DNA of 64,000 nt, taken from Candidatus Daviesbacteria bacterium (GTDB taxonomy: Bacteria; Patescibacteria; Microgenomatia; Daviesbacterales; UBA10151). Made by a program: the position numbers and the translations under genes. Below are positions 53,081 through 62,171 of the stretch, piece after piece. The notes under the pieces are model-generated. The model ran no database searches and was not told the origin of the DNA. It saw only the letters and a program-made list of their open reading frames with translations. The DNA lies in assembly GCA_016187025.1 (NCBI GenBank), contig JACPKM010000001.1:434001-498000 (forward strand). Direction: 5' to 3'. Position 1 is the first letter of the stretch, and every line of letters starts with the position of its first letter.

Positions 53081-54733
53081 ATGAATAAGTTAATTATTAC
53101 CTTACTCTGTCTCATAGTCTTATTTTCCTTCGGACTTAGATTTTATAAAGTTTCAGAGGTTCCTCCTTCTTTAAACTGGGATGAAGCATCAATTGGCTAC
53201 AATGCCTATTCTATTTTAAAAACGGGTAAAGATGAGTGGGGTAAACTATTACCCCTACACTTTAGATCTTATGGAGAGTATAAGCTCCCAGTACAAGTTT
53301 ATGCTTCTATACCAGGCATAGCAATTTTTGGATTAAATGAATTTGGGGTAAGAATCACTCCTGTAGTGTATGGAGCACTCACTGTTTTGATATTATTTTT
53401 CCTAGTACGTGAGCTATTTAAAAGCTACTGGATAGGACTTTTCTCTTCACTGTTACTAGCAATATCTCCCTGGCATATTCAGCTGACAAGAGGCTCTTTT
53501 GAGTCTGCTTTTGCATGCTTTTGGGTAGTTTTGGGAATATGGTTTCTTGTTAAAGGGTTTAAAGACCCAAAATGGTGGATTGTTGCAATGATTCCACTTG
53601 CTTTATCTGTCTACACCTACAACACAGCGAGGGTGTTTACACCAGTATTTTTACTTTTGGTTGCAGTCATCTACCATAAAGATATCCAAAAACAAATAAG
53701 GCATTTTCTGATATCACTTACTATATTTACTATCTTGATGATTCCACTACTTTTTTTTCTGTTAAGCGGAGAAGGGAATTCACGGTATAAGCTTGTGAGT
53801 GTGACAGATGATCCTGGGTTAGTACTCAGAATTAATGAACAAAGGGGGTTATCTAACTTACCTGGACCGCTTCCAAGACTTGTACACAACAAAGTATCTT
53901 ATGTTGCAAAGGCTGTAATAGGTAATTATTTAGCACATTTTACCCCGGACTTTTTGTTTATATCAGGAGCTCCGCACAAACAGCACCATGTACAAAAAAT
54001 AGGACAGCTATATTTGTATCAAGCTCCATTCTTACTTTTGGGGCTTTTATATCTGTTTAAGGCAAGACATAAGTTTAGATGGTTGTTGGTAACCTGGCCA
54101 TTGTTAACATTTTTCCCAGTGGCCTTTACAAATGATAGCATCCCTAATGCCCTAAGAAGCTTAATCGCTGCTCCTTTTTATCAAATTATTACTGGAGTAG
54201 GGTTATATAATGCCTTTGTTTGGATTAGAAAAAGGTCATGTCCAGCTTTTTACATCAGCGCTTTTGTTATGGCCACAGTAGCAATTACTACTTTTATACT
54301 TTATTTTCGAAACTACCTTTTTATCTATCCTCTAGAGTATTCCCGAGACTGGCAATACGGTAACAAGCAGGCAGTTGAAACAATAAAGCAAAACTATGAT
54401 AAGTATGATTTGATTGTATTCTCCAGACATTATGGAGAGCCACATATGTTTACGCTATTTTTTACTACATATGATCCGGCAAGATTCTTTAACGATCCTA
54501 GATTAACTAGGTTTGAGACTTATGACTGGGTAAGAGTCGTTAAATTTGACAAATTTTACTTTCCTGATTTAGGAGATAAAGGTACTAAGTTTGACGATAT
54601 CGTATCAAAAAACCCAGGCAAAAGAATACTCTTTATTGGCATACCCGGGGATTTTCCTAGCAGTATAACACCTATTAAAAAAGTAGATTTTTTGAATGGT
54701 AATCATGCATTTGAGATTATAGAGGTAATGTGA
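53081..54733 (+). CDS. GT39-like membrane glycosyltransferase (GT-C), tandem array member
   Basis: 550 residues. First loop N-W-D34-E35-A-S-I-G-Y-N-A-Y with TGKDEWGKLLPLHFRSYGEY after it; SPWHIQLTRGSFESAFACFW is the loop-3 region; ILYFRNYLFIYPLEYSRDWQ opens the soluble tail. It is most similar to the next gene, including a 30-nt stretch identical in DNA over the acid motif (53176-53205 and 54819-54848). It overlaps the next gene by 4 nt (GTGA). Substrate unknown. Confidence 0.78.
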   Translation: MNKLIITLLCLIVLFSFGLRFYKVSEVPPSLNWDEASIGYNAYSILKTGKDEWGKLLPLHFRSYGEYKLPVQVYASIPGIAIFGLNEFGVRITPVVYGALTVLILFFLVRELFKSYWIGLFSSLLLAISPWHIQLTRGSFESAFACFWVVLGIWFLVKGFKDPKWWIVAMIPLALSVYTYNTARVFTPVFLLLVAVIYHKDIQKQIRHFLISLTIFTILMIPLLFFLLSGEGNSRYKLVSVTDDPGLVLRINEQRGLSNLPGPLPRLVHNKVSYVAKAVIGNYLAHFTPDFLFISGAPHKQHHVQKIGQLYLYQAPFLLLGLLYLFKARHKFRWLLVTWPLLTFFPVAFTNDSIPNALRSLIAAPFYQIITGVGLYNAFVWIRKRSCPAFYISAFVMATVAITTFILYFRNYLFIYPLEYSRDWQYGNKQAVETIKQNYDKYDLIVFSRHYGEPHMFTLFFTTYDPARFFNDPRLTRFETYDWVRVVKFDKFYFPDLGDKGTKFDDIVSKNPGKRILFIGIPGDFPSSITPIKKVDFLNGNHAFEIIEVM

Positions 54734-56259
54734 ATACAAAAATAGTTTTAGTACTAATTTTGTCTCTATTTTTAGTAACGCGGTTTTATAGAATAGCCGA
54801 GGTTCCAACATCTTTATACTGGGATGAAGCATCAATTGGCTACAATGCTTATTCTATTTTAACAACAGGCAAAGATGAATGGGGACAAGTATTACCAGTG
54901 CATTTTAGGGCATTCGGTGAATATAAACTACCTATCTATATATACACTGATGTAGCATTTGTAAAGCTATTTGGATTGAATGAATTGGCCGTTAGGTTAC
55001 CTTCTGTTTTGTATACTTTTTTTTCAGTAATTTTAATCTATCTCTTAACTTTTCAGCTTACTGGTAGAAAACTAGCCAGTGTCTTGAGTGCATTTTTGTT
55101 TAGTATTTCTCCTTGGATGTTTATTTTTAGTAGGACAGGTTACGAGGCAGTAGCAGGATTGACGTTTTATTTACTAGGTATTTATTTATACCTCAGGAGT
55201 AAGAGTGCTACGTTTTTTATTTTATCTGGGTTAGCTTTTGCAATGAGTCTTTTTAGCTATAATAGTTTTCGAATTATTATTCCTTTAACAATTTTAGTTT
55301 TGTTGGTAAAGGATTTTAAAAAATCAAACATAAGAGATTTTATTAAAACTAGATTATTGTTAGTGCCGGTACTTATAGCAGTCTACGTTCCCATATTAAG
55401 GTTTTACACCATAGGTGATGGTCTAGTAAGATTTCGATCTGTTGGTATATTTGAAGAAGGGATCAGTCTAGCAAGTTTTAAACTTTTTTTCCTAAATTAT
55501 TTATCCCACTTTAATCCTGTCTTTTTGTTTTTGCAAGGAGACGGTAATTTGCGGAGTCAACAGTTCGGCTTTGGCCAATTATTTCCAGTGGACCTTCCAT
55601 TTATCCTCGTGGGAATTTGGTATATATTAAAATCCAATATAAGAAACTATTTTTTAATTATTGCTTTGCTTGCTATTGCACCGATACCAGCAAGTCTTAC
55701 TAAAGAATCCCCTCATGCTTTAAGGTCGATTGCAATGTCACCTTTTTTATCAATTTTTTCTGCAATCGGAATCTATTACTTAGTAACAATAGTTAAAAAG
55801 TTTAGGAAAGTATTTTTAGCATTGGTAGTTTTAATAAACCTAGCTTTTTTTGGTATTTATTTTTATTCTTTTTTACAAATTTATCCAACAAAGTCAGCAA
55901 ATGATTGGCAGTATCCTTATAAAAAACTTTTTGTTGAAAAATCTGAAGAATTTAAAAAGTATAATGATGTTTATATATCAAATTATCTTGCGCAACCCTA
56001 TATTTTTTATCTCTTTTATACAAAATATAACGCTGAAAAGTTTTTAAAAACATCAGAGAGAAATATTCCGCAAGAGTGGGGTTTTTCATCAGTAAGCAAA
56101 ATAGATAATTTGCACTTTGTAAATTTAAAGATGGTTGAGACTTTCTCTGACAAAAGCTTGATAGTTGCTCCTATTAGTAGCAATGTGCAAGCAAAAAAGA
56201 TCAATACCGCTGATACAAAGAATAATGAATACAATTTGAATTTATATATAAATGAATAA
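54730..56259 (+). CDS. GT39-like membrane glycosyltransferase (GT-C), tandem array member
   Basis: 509 residues, starting with GTG 54730 coupled to the previous stop. First loop Y-W-D32-E33-A-S-I-G-Y-N-A-Y, then TGKDEWGQVLPVHFRAFGEY. SPWMFIFSRTGYEAVAGLTF and LTKESPHALRSIAMSPFLSI follow the same plan as its neighbours. The soluble tail is shorter than in the previous copy. It is a recent duplicate of the preceding gene judged by DNA identity at the active site. Overlaps the next gene by 8 nt. Confidence 0.78.
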   Translation: MNTKIVLVLILSLFLVTRFYRIAEVPTSLYWDEASIGYNAYSILTTGKDEWGQVLPVHFRAFGEYKLPIYIYTDVAFVKLFGLNELAVRLPSVLYTFFSVILIYLLTFQLTGRKLASVLSAFLFSISPWMFIFSRTGYEAVAGLTFYLLGIYLYLRSKSATFFILSGLAFAMSLFSYNSFRIIIPLTILVLLVKDFKKSNIRDFIKTRLLLVPVLIAVYVPILRFYTIGDGLVRFRSVGIFEEGISLASFKLFFLNYLSHFNPVFLFLQGDGNLRSQQFGFGQLFPVDLPFILVGIWYILKSNIRNYFLIIALLAIAPIPASLTKESPHALRSIAMSPFLSIFSAIGIYYLVTIVKKFRKVFLALVVLINLAFFGIYFYSFLQIYPTKSANDWQYPYKKLFVEKSEEFKKYNDVYISNYLAQPYIFYLFYTKYNAEKFLKTSERNIPQEWGFSSVSKIDNLHFVNLKMVETFSDKSLIVAPISSNVQAKKINTADTKNNEYNLNLYINE

Positions 56260-57844
56260 AAAGATAATCTTTATTTTAGGTTTAATTATTGTACTAGCTC
56301 TTTTTGTTAGGGTATATAAACTTGGTTCAGTTCCTCCATCACTGACTTGGGATGAAGCAGATGTGGGTTATAACGCTTGGACAATTGCAAATTACGGAAA
56401 AGATGAATGGGGGGAAGCTTTTCCCTTAATATTTAGATCTTTTGGTGATGATAAGCAGCCTGTTCATATTTATTCAACCGCTCTCAGTGTAAAACTGTTT
56501 GGATTATCAGAATTTAGCACCCGGTTGCCAATGGCAATCTACGGGGCTTTAAATGTTTTGCTTGTATTTTTGCTGGTTTTGGTAATGTTTAAAAATAAGA
56601 CTTTGGCTTTTCTTTCAAGCTTTTTACTGGCAATATCTCCATATAATATTCATTTTTCTCGTTTTAATCATGAGGCGAACGCAACCTTACTTTTCTTTTT
56701 ACTAGGAATGTTGCTATTTTATCTGTCTTTTGAAAAGAGAAAAGGGTTTTTGGTATTTTCTGCCTTAAGTTTTGGAATAAGTATTATTTCCTATCATTCA
56801 GCAAAACTAGTTGTACCCCCAATGATTTTAGCATTGGCCGTATTTTATTATAAAAAGCTTTTAAGTAATAAGATCTATTTTGTAACCGCTTCTTTGATAT
56901 TTGCCTTTTTTATAATCCTGTTTTTACTGGAGCCAAGATTTATGGGATTATCAAGGGCAAGCCAGACATCATTAGGTTCAGAGGCTATAAAACAAACATC
57001 CATTTATAACAAAACCGGTAATATGTTTTTAGGAAAGTTGGAGATTATTAGTCAAAATTATCTCAAGAACTTATCTTGGGAATTTCTGTTTACCAAAGGA
57101 GATCCAAATCCTCGATTATCGTCTCAGGTTAGTGGACAATTTTATAAAATAGATTCACTTTTTTTATTGCTGGGATTAATCTATATTTTTATCAAGAGAA
57201 GTAGATCCGGATTTATATTAGTTTTATGGGCAATTCTAGCACCTATTCCAGCTAGCATCACTTCAGAATCTCCTCACGCAGCCAGAGCACTATTTATGAT
57301 GGGGAGTGTAAATATAATTTCAGCTTTAGGAATAAATTTTGCTATTTCGCAAATTAAATTAAAGAAGATAAGATACAGTCTCCTTGTTTTTGTTTTACTG
57401 ATATATTTTGCAAGTTTTGGACAATTTATTTATAACTATTTTAATAACTTTGCGAGAAACTATGCGATAGACTATCAGTATGGTATGAAGCAGGTTGTTG
57501 AATATGCTAAGGAAAATCCAAACTACTCACATGTATTTACGACAAAACTAAGGGGACAACCCTACATTTTCTATTTATATTATCTAAAGTATCCGTTACC
57601 TGATTATTTAAATAATGTGGTTTACAATAGAGGGGAAAGCAGCAGTTTTAACATGGTTGATTATTTTGATAAGTATTATTTCGATAACTGGGACCCTATA
57701 GAAAGTAGACCTGATGCAAATGTATTGTATATATTAACTTCCAGTGAGTATGATGGTTTAAGATATAAGAATCTATTTGATGTTAAGAGGGTAATCTATA
57801 ATCCGAATGAGACGATAGCTTTTTATTTGGTAAGTGCAAACTAA
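56252..57844 (+). CDS. GT39-like membrane glycosyltransferase (GT-C), tandem array member
   Basis: 530 residues. First loop T-W-D34-E35-A-D-V-G-Y-N-A-W, then YGKDEWGEAFPLIFRSFGDD; SPYNIHFSRFNHEANATLLF and ITSESPHAARALFMMGSVNI are the later family blocks. It is the last of the array and somewhat more diverged than the two copies before it. ATG 56252 overlaps the previous stop (ATGAATAA). The GT2 gene starts 4 nt after it. Confidence 0.78.
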   Translation: MNKKIIFILGLIIVLALFVRVYKLGSVPPSLTWDEADVGYNAWTIANYGKDEWGEAFPLIFRSFGDDKQPVHIYSTALSVKLFGLSEFSTRLPMAIYGALNVLLVFLLVLVMFKNKTLAFLSSFLLAISPYNIHFSRFNHEANATLLFFLLGMLLFYLSFEKRKGFLVFSALSFGISIISYHSAKLVVPPMILALAVFYYKKLLSNKIYFVTASLIFAFFIILFLLEPRFMGLSRASQTSLGSEAIKQTSIYNKTGNMFLGKLEIISQNYLKNLSWEFLFTKGDPNPRLSSQVSGQFYKIDSLFLLLGLIYIFIKRSRSGFILVLWAILAPIPASITSESPHAARALFMMGSVNIISALGINFAISQIKLKKIRYSLLVFVLLIYFASFGQFIYNYFNNFARNYAIDYQYGMKQVVEYAKENPNYSHVFTTKLRGQPYIFYLYYLKYPLPDYLNNVVYNRGESSSFNMVDYFDKYYFDNWDPIESRPDANVLYILTSSEYDGLRYKNLFDVKRVIYNPNETIAFYLVSAN

Positions 57845-57848
57845 TTTT

Positions 57849-58616
57849 ATGAAAATATCGGTATGTTTGGCAGTTTTCAATGAGGAAAATAACCTTTATG
57901 AATGTCTAAAATCCGTTGAGAGTTTGGCGGATGAAATTGTAATAGTTGATGGTGGATCTAGCGATAAAACTGTAAATATTGCAAATGAGTTTAGGGCTAA
58001 AGTTATAAAAACAGACAATCCAGCAAATTTTCATATTAATAAAAATAAAGCAATTGATGCTGCGATAGGAGATTGGGTTTTACAGCTTGATGCGGATGAA
58101 AGAGTTCCTGCTGAATTAAAAGAGGAAATTCAAAAGGGGATAGAAGATAATCAATATAACGGATACTGGATACCCAGACAAAACTTTTTCTTAGGAAGAT
58201 TTCTAAAAAAGGGAGGACAATACCCAGATTATACTTTAAGACTTTATAAAAAAGGTAAAGGAAGATTGCCGGCAAAGGATGTTCATGAGCAGGCTAAAGT
58301 TGAGGGAGAGATAGGATACTTACATTCTCCCCTTTTACATTATCGAGACCGGAATTTTTCTCACTACATTGATGGACTTGATAGGTATACCAGCTTTATT
58401 GCAAGACAGCTATATGAACAGAAATTAACTATAAATACGATTTCTTTTATAGACTACTTTTTTATTAAACCTTTTTTCTGGTTTATTAAAACCTACTTTA
58501 GACATAAAGGCTTTACGGACGGCTTCCCAGGGTTTATTTTTTCTCTGTTTTCTTCACTAAGGTATCCAATTGCATATATAAAGTTCTACCTCGCCCGCAC
58601 TAAAGAGAAATTATGA
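57849..58616 (+). CDS. GT2 glycosyltransferase, WaaE/KdtX-like
   Basis: 255 residues with ISVCLAVFNEENNLYECLKS, LADEIVIVDGGSSDKT and the metal-binding QLDADERV. YWIPRQNFFLGRFLKKGGQY is the strongly conserved middle block of WaaE-like enzymes. The C-terminal amphipathic part (FRHKGFTDGFPGFIFSLFS) matches the paralogs at 43340 and 45088. ATG 57849 is preferred; a GTG at 57834 lies inside the previous gene. Probably adds one sugar to a lipid-linked glycan in the cytoplasm. Confidence 0.85.
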   Translation: MKISVCLAVFNEENNLYECLKSVESLADEIVIVDGGSSDKTVNIANEFRAKVIKTDNPANFHINKNKAIDAAIGDWVLQLDADERVPAELKEEIQKGIEDNQYNGYWIPRQNFFLGRFLKKGGQYPDYTLRLYKKGKGRLPAKDVHEQAKVEGEIGYLHSPLLHYRDRNFSHYIDGLDRYTSFIARQLYEQKLTINTISFIDYFFIKPFFWFIKTYFRHKGFTDGFPGFIFSLFSSLRYPIAYIKFYLARTKEKL

Positions 58617-58667
58617 GATGCTTGCCCGTAGAACTTTGCCTTTTTCTAAAGAAAAATGTAAAACTGT

Positions 58668-58672
58668 GGAGG
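58668..58672 (+). promoter_or_regulatory. strong Shine-Dalgarno sequence of the GT4 gene at 58677
   Basis: GGAGG ends 4 nt before ATG 58677. It is the clearest ribosome binding site seen in the window and contrasts with the leaderless layout of transcript-leading genes. Confidence 0.75.
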
Positions 58673-58676
58673 AAAA

Positions 58677-59750
58677 ATGATCAAAGTAGCAATTAATATA
58701 AAACCACTTGAATCAGGACACAAAACTAGGGGGATTGGTTACTATATAACTCACTTATTAAATGAATTAGAGAAGAAAGATGATGTAAAAGTTATTCAGT
58801 TCAGAGAAGAAAAAGAATTAGCTGATATAGATGTTGTTCATTATCCCTGGTTTGACTTTTTCTTCAGAAGTCTGCCTATTAAAAGTAAGTTTCCGAGAGT
58901 TATTACAGTACACGATGTTATTCCCTTGGTTTTTTATAAAAACTATCCTTCCGGTATAAAGGGAAAAATTAACTTAGTTGTGCAAAAAATTGCACTTAAC
59001 AATAGCTCCCTTGTAATCACAGATTCTGAAGCCTCCAAAAAAGATATCAAAAATTATTTAGGAATAAATGAAAATAAGATAGATGTAGTTTATCTTGCTC
59101 CTGACAAAACATTTAAAATTTTAAAACAAACAGAAACTTTAAGATTAAAAATGAAGTATCATCTGCCGGATGAATTTGTTTTATATGTGGGCGATGCAAA
59201 CTATATAAAAAATTTACCATTTTTACTTAAAGGGTTTATAAAATTGAAAGCTAAAAATGAGCACAGAAACCTGAAACTAGTTTTAATAGGACAGGTATTT
59301 TTGAAAAAAGCAGAATATATTAATCATCCTGAGCTACAAAGTTTAAAAGAAGTGCTTACTCTTATAGAGGACCAAAGATTAGAGTCAGAAGTTATCAGGC
59401 CTGGCTTCATATCAGATGAGGAGCTGACTGCATTCTATAATCTTGCTACTGTTTATGTACAACCTTCATTATATGAAGGCTTTGGTCTTCCCATCCTTCA
59501 GGCTTTTGCTTGTGGGACACCTGTTGTAAGCTCTGATGCGGGAAGTTTAACAGAGGTAGGTGGAAATGCAGCTGTTTATTTCTCACCAAATAATTTAGAA
59601 CAGTTTGTAAAGATTTTAGAAGACGTCTTAATTAGCAGTTCGCTTCGGAAAAAGATTTCTGATTTAGGAAAAAAACAATTAGAAAAGTTTTCTTGGAAAA
59701 AAATAGCTGACCAAACGATTAACTCATATGAGAAAGCTATTAAAAAGTAA
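58677..59750 (+). CDS. GT4 glycosyltransferase (mannosyltransferase-like)
   Basis: 357 residues, GT-B fold. VAINIKPLESGHKTRGIGYY is the N-terminal loop; VITVHDVIPLVFYKNYPSGI and ITDSEASKKDI follow; the donor site reads YEGFGLPILQAFACGTPVVS. The first Glu of the E-x7-E motif is present but the second is Gln, a change that some GT4 enzymes tolerate. The closest general pattern is the bacterial mannosyl/rhamnosyltransferases of polysaccharide clusters. A strong GGAGG precedes the ATG. Its end overlaps the PIG-V-like gene by 23 nt. Confidence 0.84.
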   Translation: MIKVAINIKPLESGHKTRGIGYYITHLLNELEKKDDVKVIQFREEKELADIDVVHYPWFDFFFRSLPIKSKFPRVITVHDVIPLVFYKNYPSGIKGKINLVVQKIALNNSSLVITDSEASKKDIKNYLGINENKIDVVYLAPDKTFKILKQTETLRLKMKYHLPDEFVLYVGDANYIKNLPFLLKGFIKLKAKNEHRNLKLVLIGQVFLKKAEYINHPELQSLKEVLTLIEDQRLESEVIRPGFISDEELTAFYNLATVYVQPSLYEGFGLPILQAFACGTPVVSSDAGSLTEVGGNAAVYFSPNNLEQFVKILEDVLISSSLRKKISDLGKKQLEKFSWKKIADQTINSYEKAIKK

Positions 59751-60885
59751 CACTTTAAACATCCTTTTTCTCTTTTTGGTGTGGCGGATATTACTTATTA
59801 TATTTTTCCTAATCGGAGTAAGTTTTATTCCGTTGGCCTACACCGATAGATTCTTAGGTGGTGGACCAATCTATCATTTTATATACCCGGAACTTTTTTC
59901 TTGGGCTAATTTTGATGGTGAGCATTACCTTTCTATTGCAATTTTTGGTTATAAAAGTTTGCAGCAGGCATTTTTCCCGATGTATCCGTTACTGATTTAC
60001 GTAATCTCCAAGCCTTTCTATGCTGACTTGCTAACTTCCTTAACCTCCGCTACTATTACGGGACTATTAATATCAAATCTGTCACTTGCCTTATCACTCT
60101 TACTACTTTTTAAACTTGTTAATATAGATTATTCAAAAAGGATTGCATATTGGGTAGTTATTTTGACACTTGTCTTTCCAACTTCATTTTATTTTGGATT
60201 AGTTTATAGCGAATCTCTATATCTGCTTTTATCCCTGGGTGCTTTTTATGCTGCTAGGAAAAACATGTGGTGGTTGGTAGCGGTACTTGGGGGTATCTGT
60301 TCTGCAACCAGAATATTTGGACTGCTAATTTTTCCTGCACTGGTAATAGAAGCATGGCAGCAAAAAAGCATAAAGAAAAACTTTCTTTTTTTATGTCTTT
60401 TACCAGCAGGATTTTTAATATATATGTTTTATCAGTGGATAAGTGTTGGAGATCCACTGGCGTTTTATAATTTGCAAAAAATTGTGGGTGAACAACATCA
60501 ATCAGGAATAACTTTACTTCCACAAATTTATTACCGGTATGTGAAAATCTTATTTTCACTTGATGTGAATAATATAATGTATCAAACTATTGTTTTAGAG
60601 CTGTTGACAGGACTGGCATTTTTTATCTTGCCTATATATGGATATGTAAAAGGCATCAGGCTTTCCTATATTTTCTATGCGCTAACTGCGTTTATCTTAC
60701 CCACTATTCAAGGGAGCTTATCATCTCTACCCCGATATGTAATTGTGCTTTTCCCCAGTTTTCTTGCATTAGCAATATTCTTAAATAAATTCCCTCTTTA
60801 TATTAAGATCTCTATTTTGGTAATCTTATTTTTATTTCTTAGTTTAGAAACAGCCCTTTTTTTAAGGGGATATTGGGTAGCATGA
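59728..60885 (+). CDS. PIG-V-like GT-C membrane mannosyltransferase
   Basis: 385 residues with about ten helices. The first loop holds A-N-F-D63-G-E-H-Y-L-S-I-A followed by QAFFPMYPLLI, the standard signature of PIG-V/COG5542 enzymes (W/A-x-x-DG-x-x-Y-x-x-IA ... FFPLYP). FPTSFYFGLVYSESLYLLLS and SATRIFGLLIFPAL are also typical. Eukaryotic PIG-V adds mannose from dolichyl-phosphate mannose; the bacterial substrate is unknown. It overlaps the GT4 gene by 23 nt and the flippase by 4 nt. Confidence 0.82.
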   Translation: MRKLLKSNTLNILFLFLVWRILLIIFFLIGVSFIPLAYTDRFLGGGPIYHFIYPELFSWANFDGEHYLSIAIFGYKSLQQAFFPMYPLLIYVISKPFYADLLTSLTSATITGLLISNLSLALSLLLLFKLVNIDYSKRIAYWVVILTLVFPTSFYFGLVYSESLYLLLSLGAFYAARKNMWWLVAVLGGICSATRIFGLLIFPALVIEAWQQKSIKKNFLFLCLLPAGFLIYMFYQWISVGDPLAFYNLQKIVGEQHQSGITLLPQIYYRYVKILFSLDVNNIMYQTIVLELLTGLAFFILPIYGYVKGIRLSYIFYALTAFILPTIQGSLSSLPRYVIVLFPSFLALAIFLNKFPLYIKISILVILFLFLSLETALFLRGYWVA

Positions 60886-62171
60886 TGAAACTATTAAATA
60901 GCATTTTTAAATATAGGTTATTTACTGGTAGTGTTTTAATGATTATCGGCAGCAACCTAATAAATGGGCTTAACTATATATATCATTTTATTATGGGTAG
61001 GATGCTCGGTCCAGCAAGTTACGGTGAGTTGTCCGTATTATTTTCATTGATGGGTCTTTTAGGAATATTTACATTGTCTTTTGGACTGGTAATAGTAAAG
61101 TTTGTATCGGGTGCAAAGTCTGATGAAGAAGTTAAAAAACTAGCAAATTGGATTAATAAAAAGATAATACTGGTTTCGTTAATATTTGGAGTTTTTATAG
61201 TGCTAATATCTCCTTTTTTATCTGAATTTCTCAATATTGGCAATTTAGTACTTTTCGTTCTCATAGCATTTTATGCAGTCTTTAGTTATCCAGCTTTTTT
61301 CAACAGATCCATTCTTCAAGGGCTTTTAAAGTTTAAAGAGATGTTGTTTAGTATATTGGTCGATAATAGTATAAAACTTACTCTGGGAATCTTAATGGTG
61401 TATTTAGGATATTCAGTAGGAGGGGCACTATTTGCTTTAGTTGTTGCCAGTATGATTGGTTGGTTATCATCAATATATTTTATAAAAGATTATTTAGACG
61501 TTAAAACTAGAGGTAATCCGCAACTTAAAGCCATGTTTGTTTACTCCATCCCTGTTTTTATACAATCTGTCGCAGTAACGTCCTTATACTCATCAGATTT
61601 AGTATTAGTTAAACATTTTTTTTCTTCCTATGAATCGGGTTTGTATGCAGCTTTATCCACATTCGGAAAGATTATCTTTTTTGCTACAGCTCCCATCTCA
61701 TCTGTGATGTTTCCTTTGATATCACGGAAGCATTCTAAGGGTGAAGGATATCATAAAGTGTTTTTATATAGTTTATTGCTCACCTTAGGTTTATCGATAT
61801 CGATTTTAGCAGCCTATTTCGTATTTCCCAGGTTAATAATTGAGATGTTATATGGGCCCAAATTTATTGATGCATCATATTTGTTATTTAAATTTGGGTT
61901 GTTTATGACAATTTTTACAACCGCTTCCTTAGTAATTAGCTATTATCTTTCTTTAGGCAAAAGTAGAATAGTTATTTTTCCACTTTTTGCAGCTGCCGTG
62001 CAATTGGTCGGGATTTGGTTATACCATGATAGCCTAGATACTGTTATTAACGTTTCGATATTAGTTGTTGCTTTACTCTTAATTTGCTTATTTATATACT
62101 ATGGACATGCATCCAAAATTAATATCAGTTATAGTTCCCGCATACAAGCAGGAAAATACCATACTTCATGA
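60882..62171 (+). CDS. Wzx-type lipid-linked oligosaccharide flippase (second copy)
   Basis: 429 residues with about 12 helices. GSNLINGLNYIYHFIMGRML, LGPASYGELSVLFSLMGLLG and FFSSYESGLYAALSTFGKII are typical of polysaccharide biosynthesis (Wzx/MOP) proteins. ATG 60882 overlaps the previous stop; an upstream TTG at 60873 is less likely. The last 24 residues (after the final helix near LLLICLFIYYG) overlap the next gene in another frame over 71 nt. It likely exports lipid-linked glycan built by the neighbouring GT2/GT4 enzymes. Confidence 0.85.
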   Translation: MMKLLNSIFKYRLFTGSVLMIIGSNLINGLNYIYHFIMGRMLGPASYGELSVLFSLMGLLGIFTLSFGLVIVKFVSGAKSDEEVKKLANWINKKIILVSLIFGVFIVLISPFLSEFLNIGNLVLFVLIAFYAVFSYPAFFNRSILQGLLKFKEMLFSILVDNSIKLTLGILMVYLGYSVGGALFALVVASMIGWLSSIYFIKDYLDVKTRGNPQLKAMFVYSIPVFIQSVAVTSLYSSDLVLVKHFFSSYESGLYAALSTFGKIIFFATAPISSVMFPLISRKHSKGEGYHKVFLYSLLLTLGLSISILAAYFVFPRLIIEMLYGPKFIDASYLLFKFGLFMTIFTTASLVISYYLSLGKSRIVIFPLFAAAVQLVGIWLYHDSLDTVINVSILVVALLLICLFIYYGHASKINISYSSRIQAGKYHTS

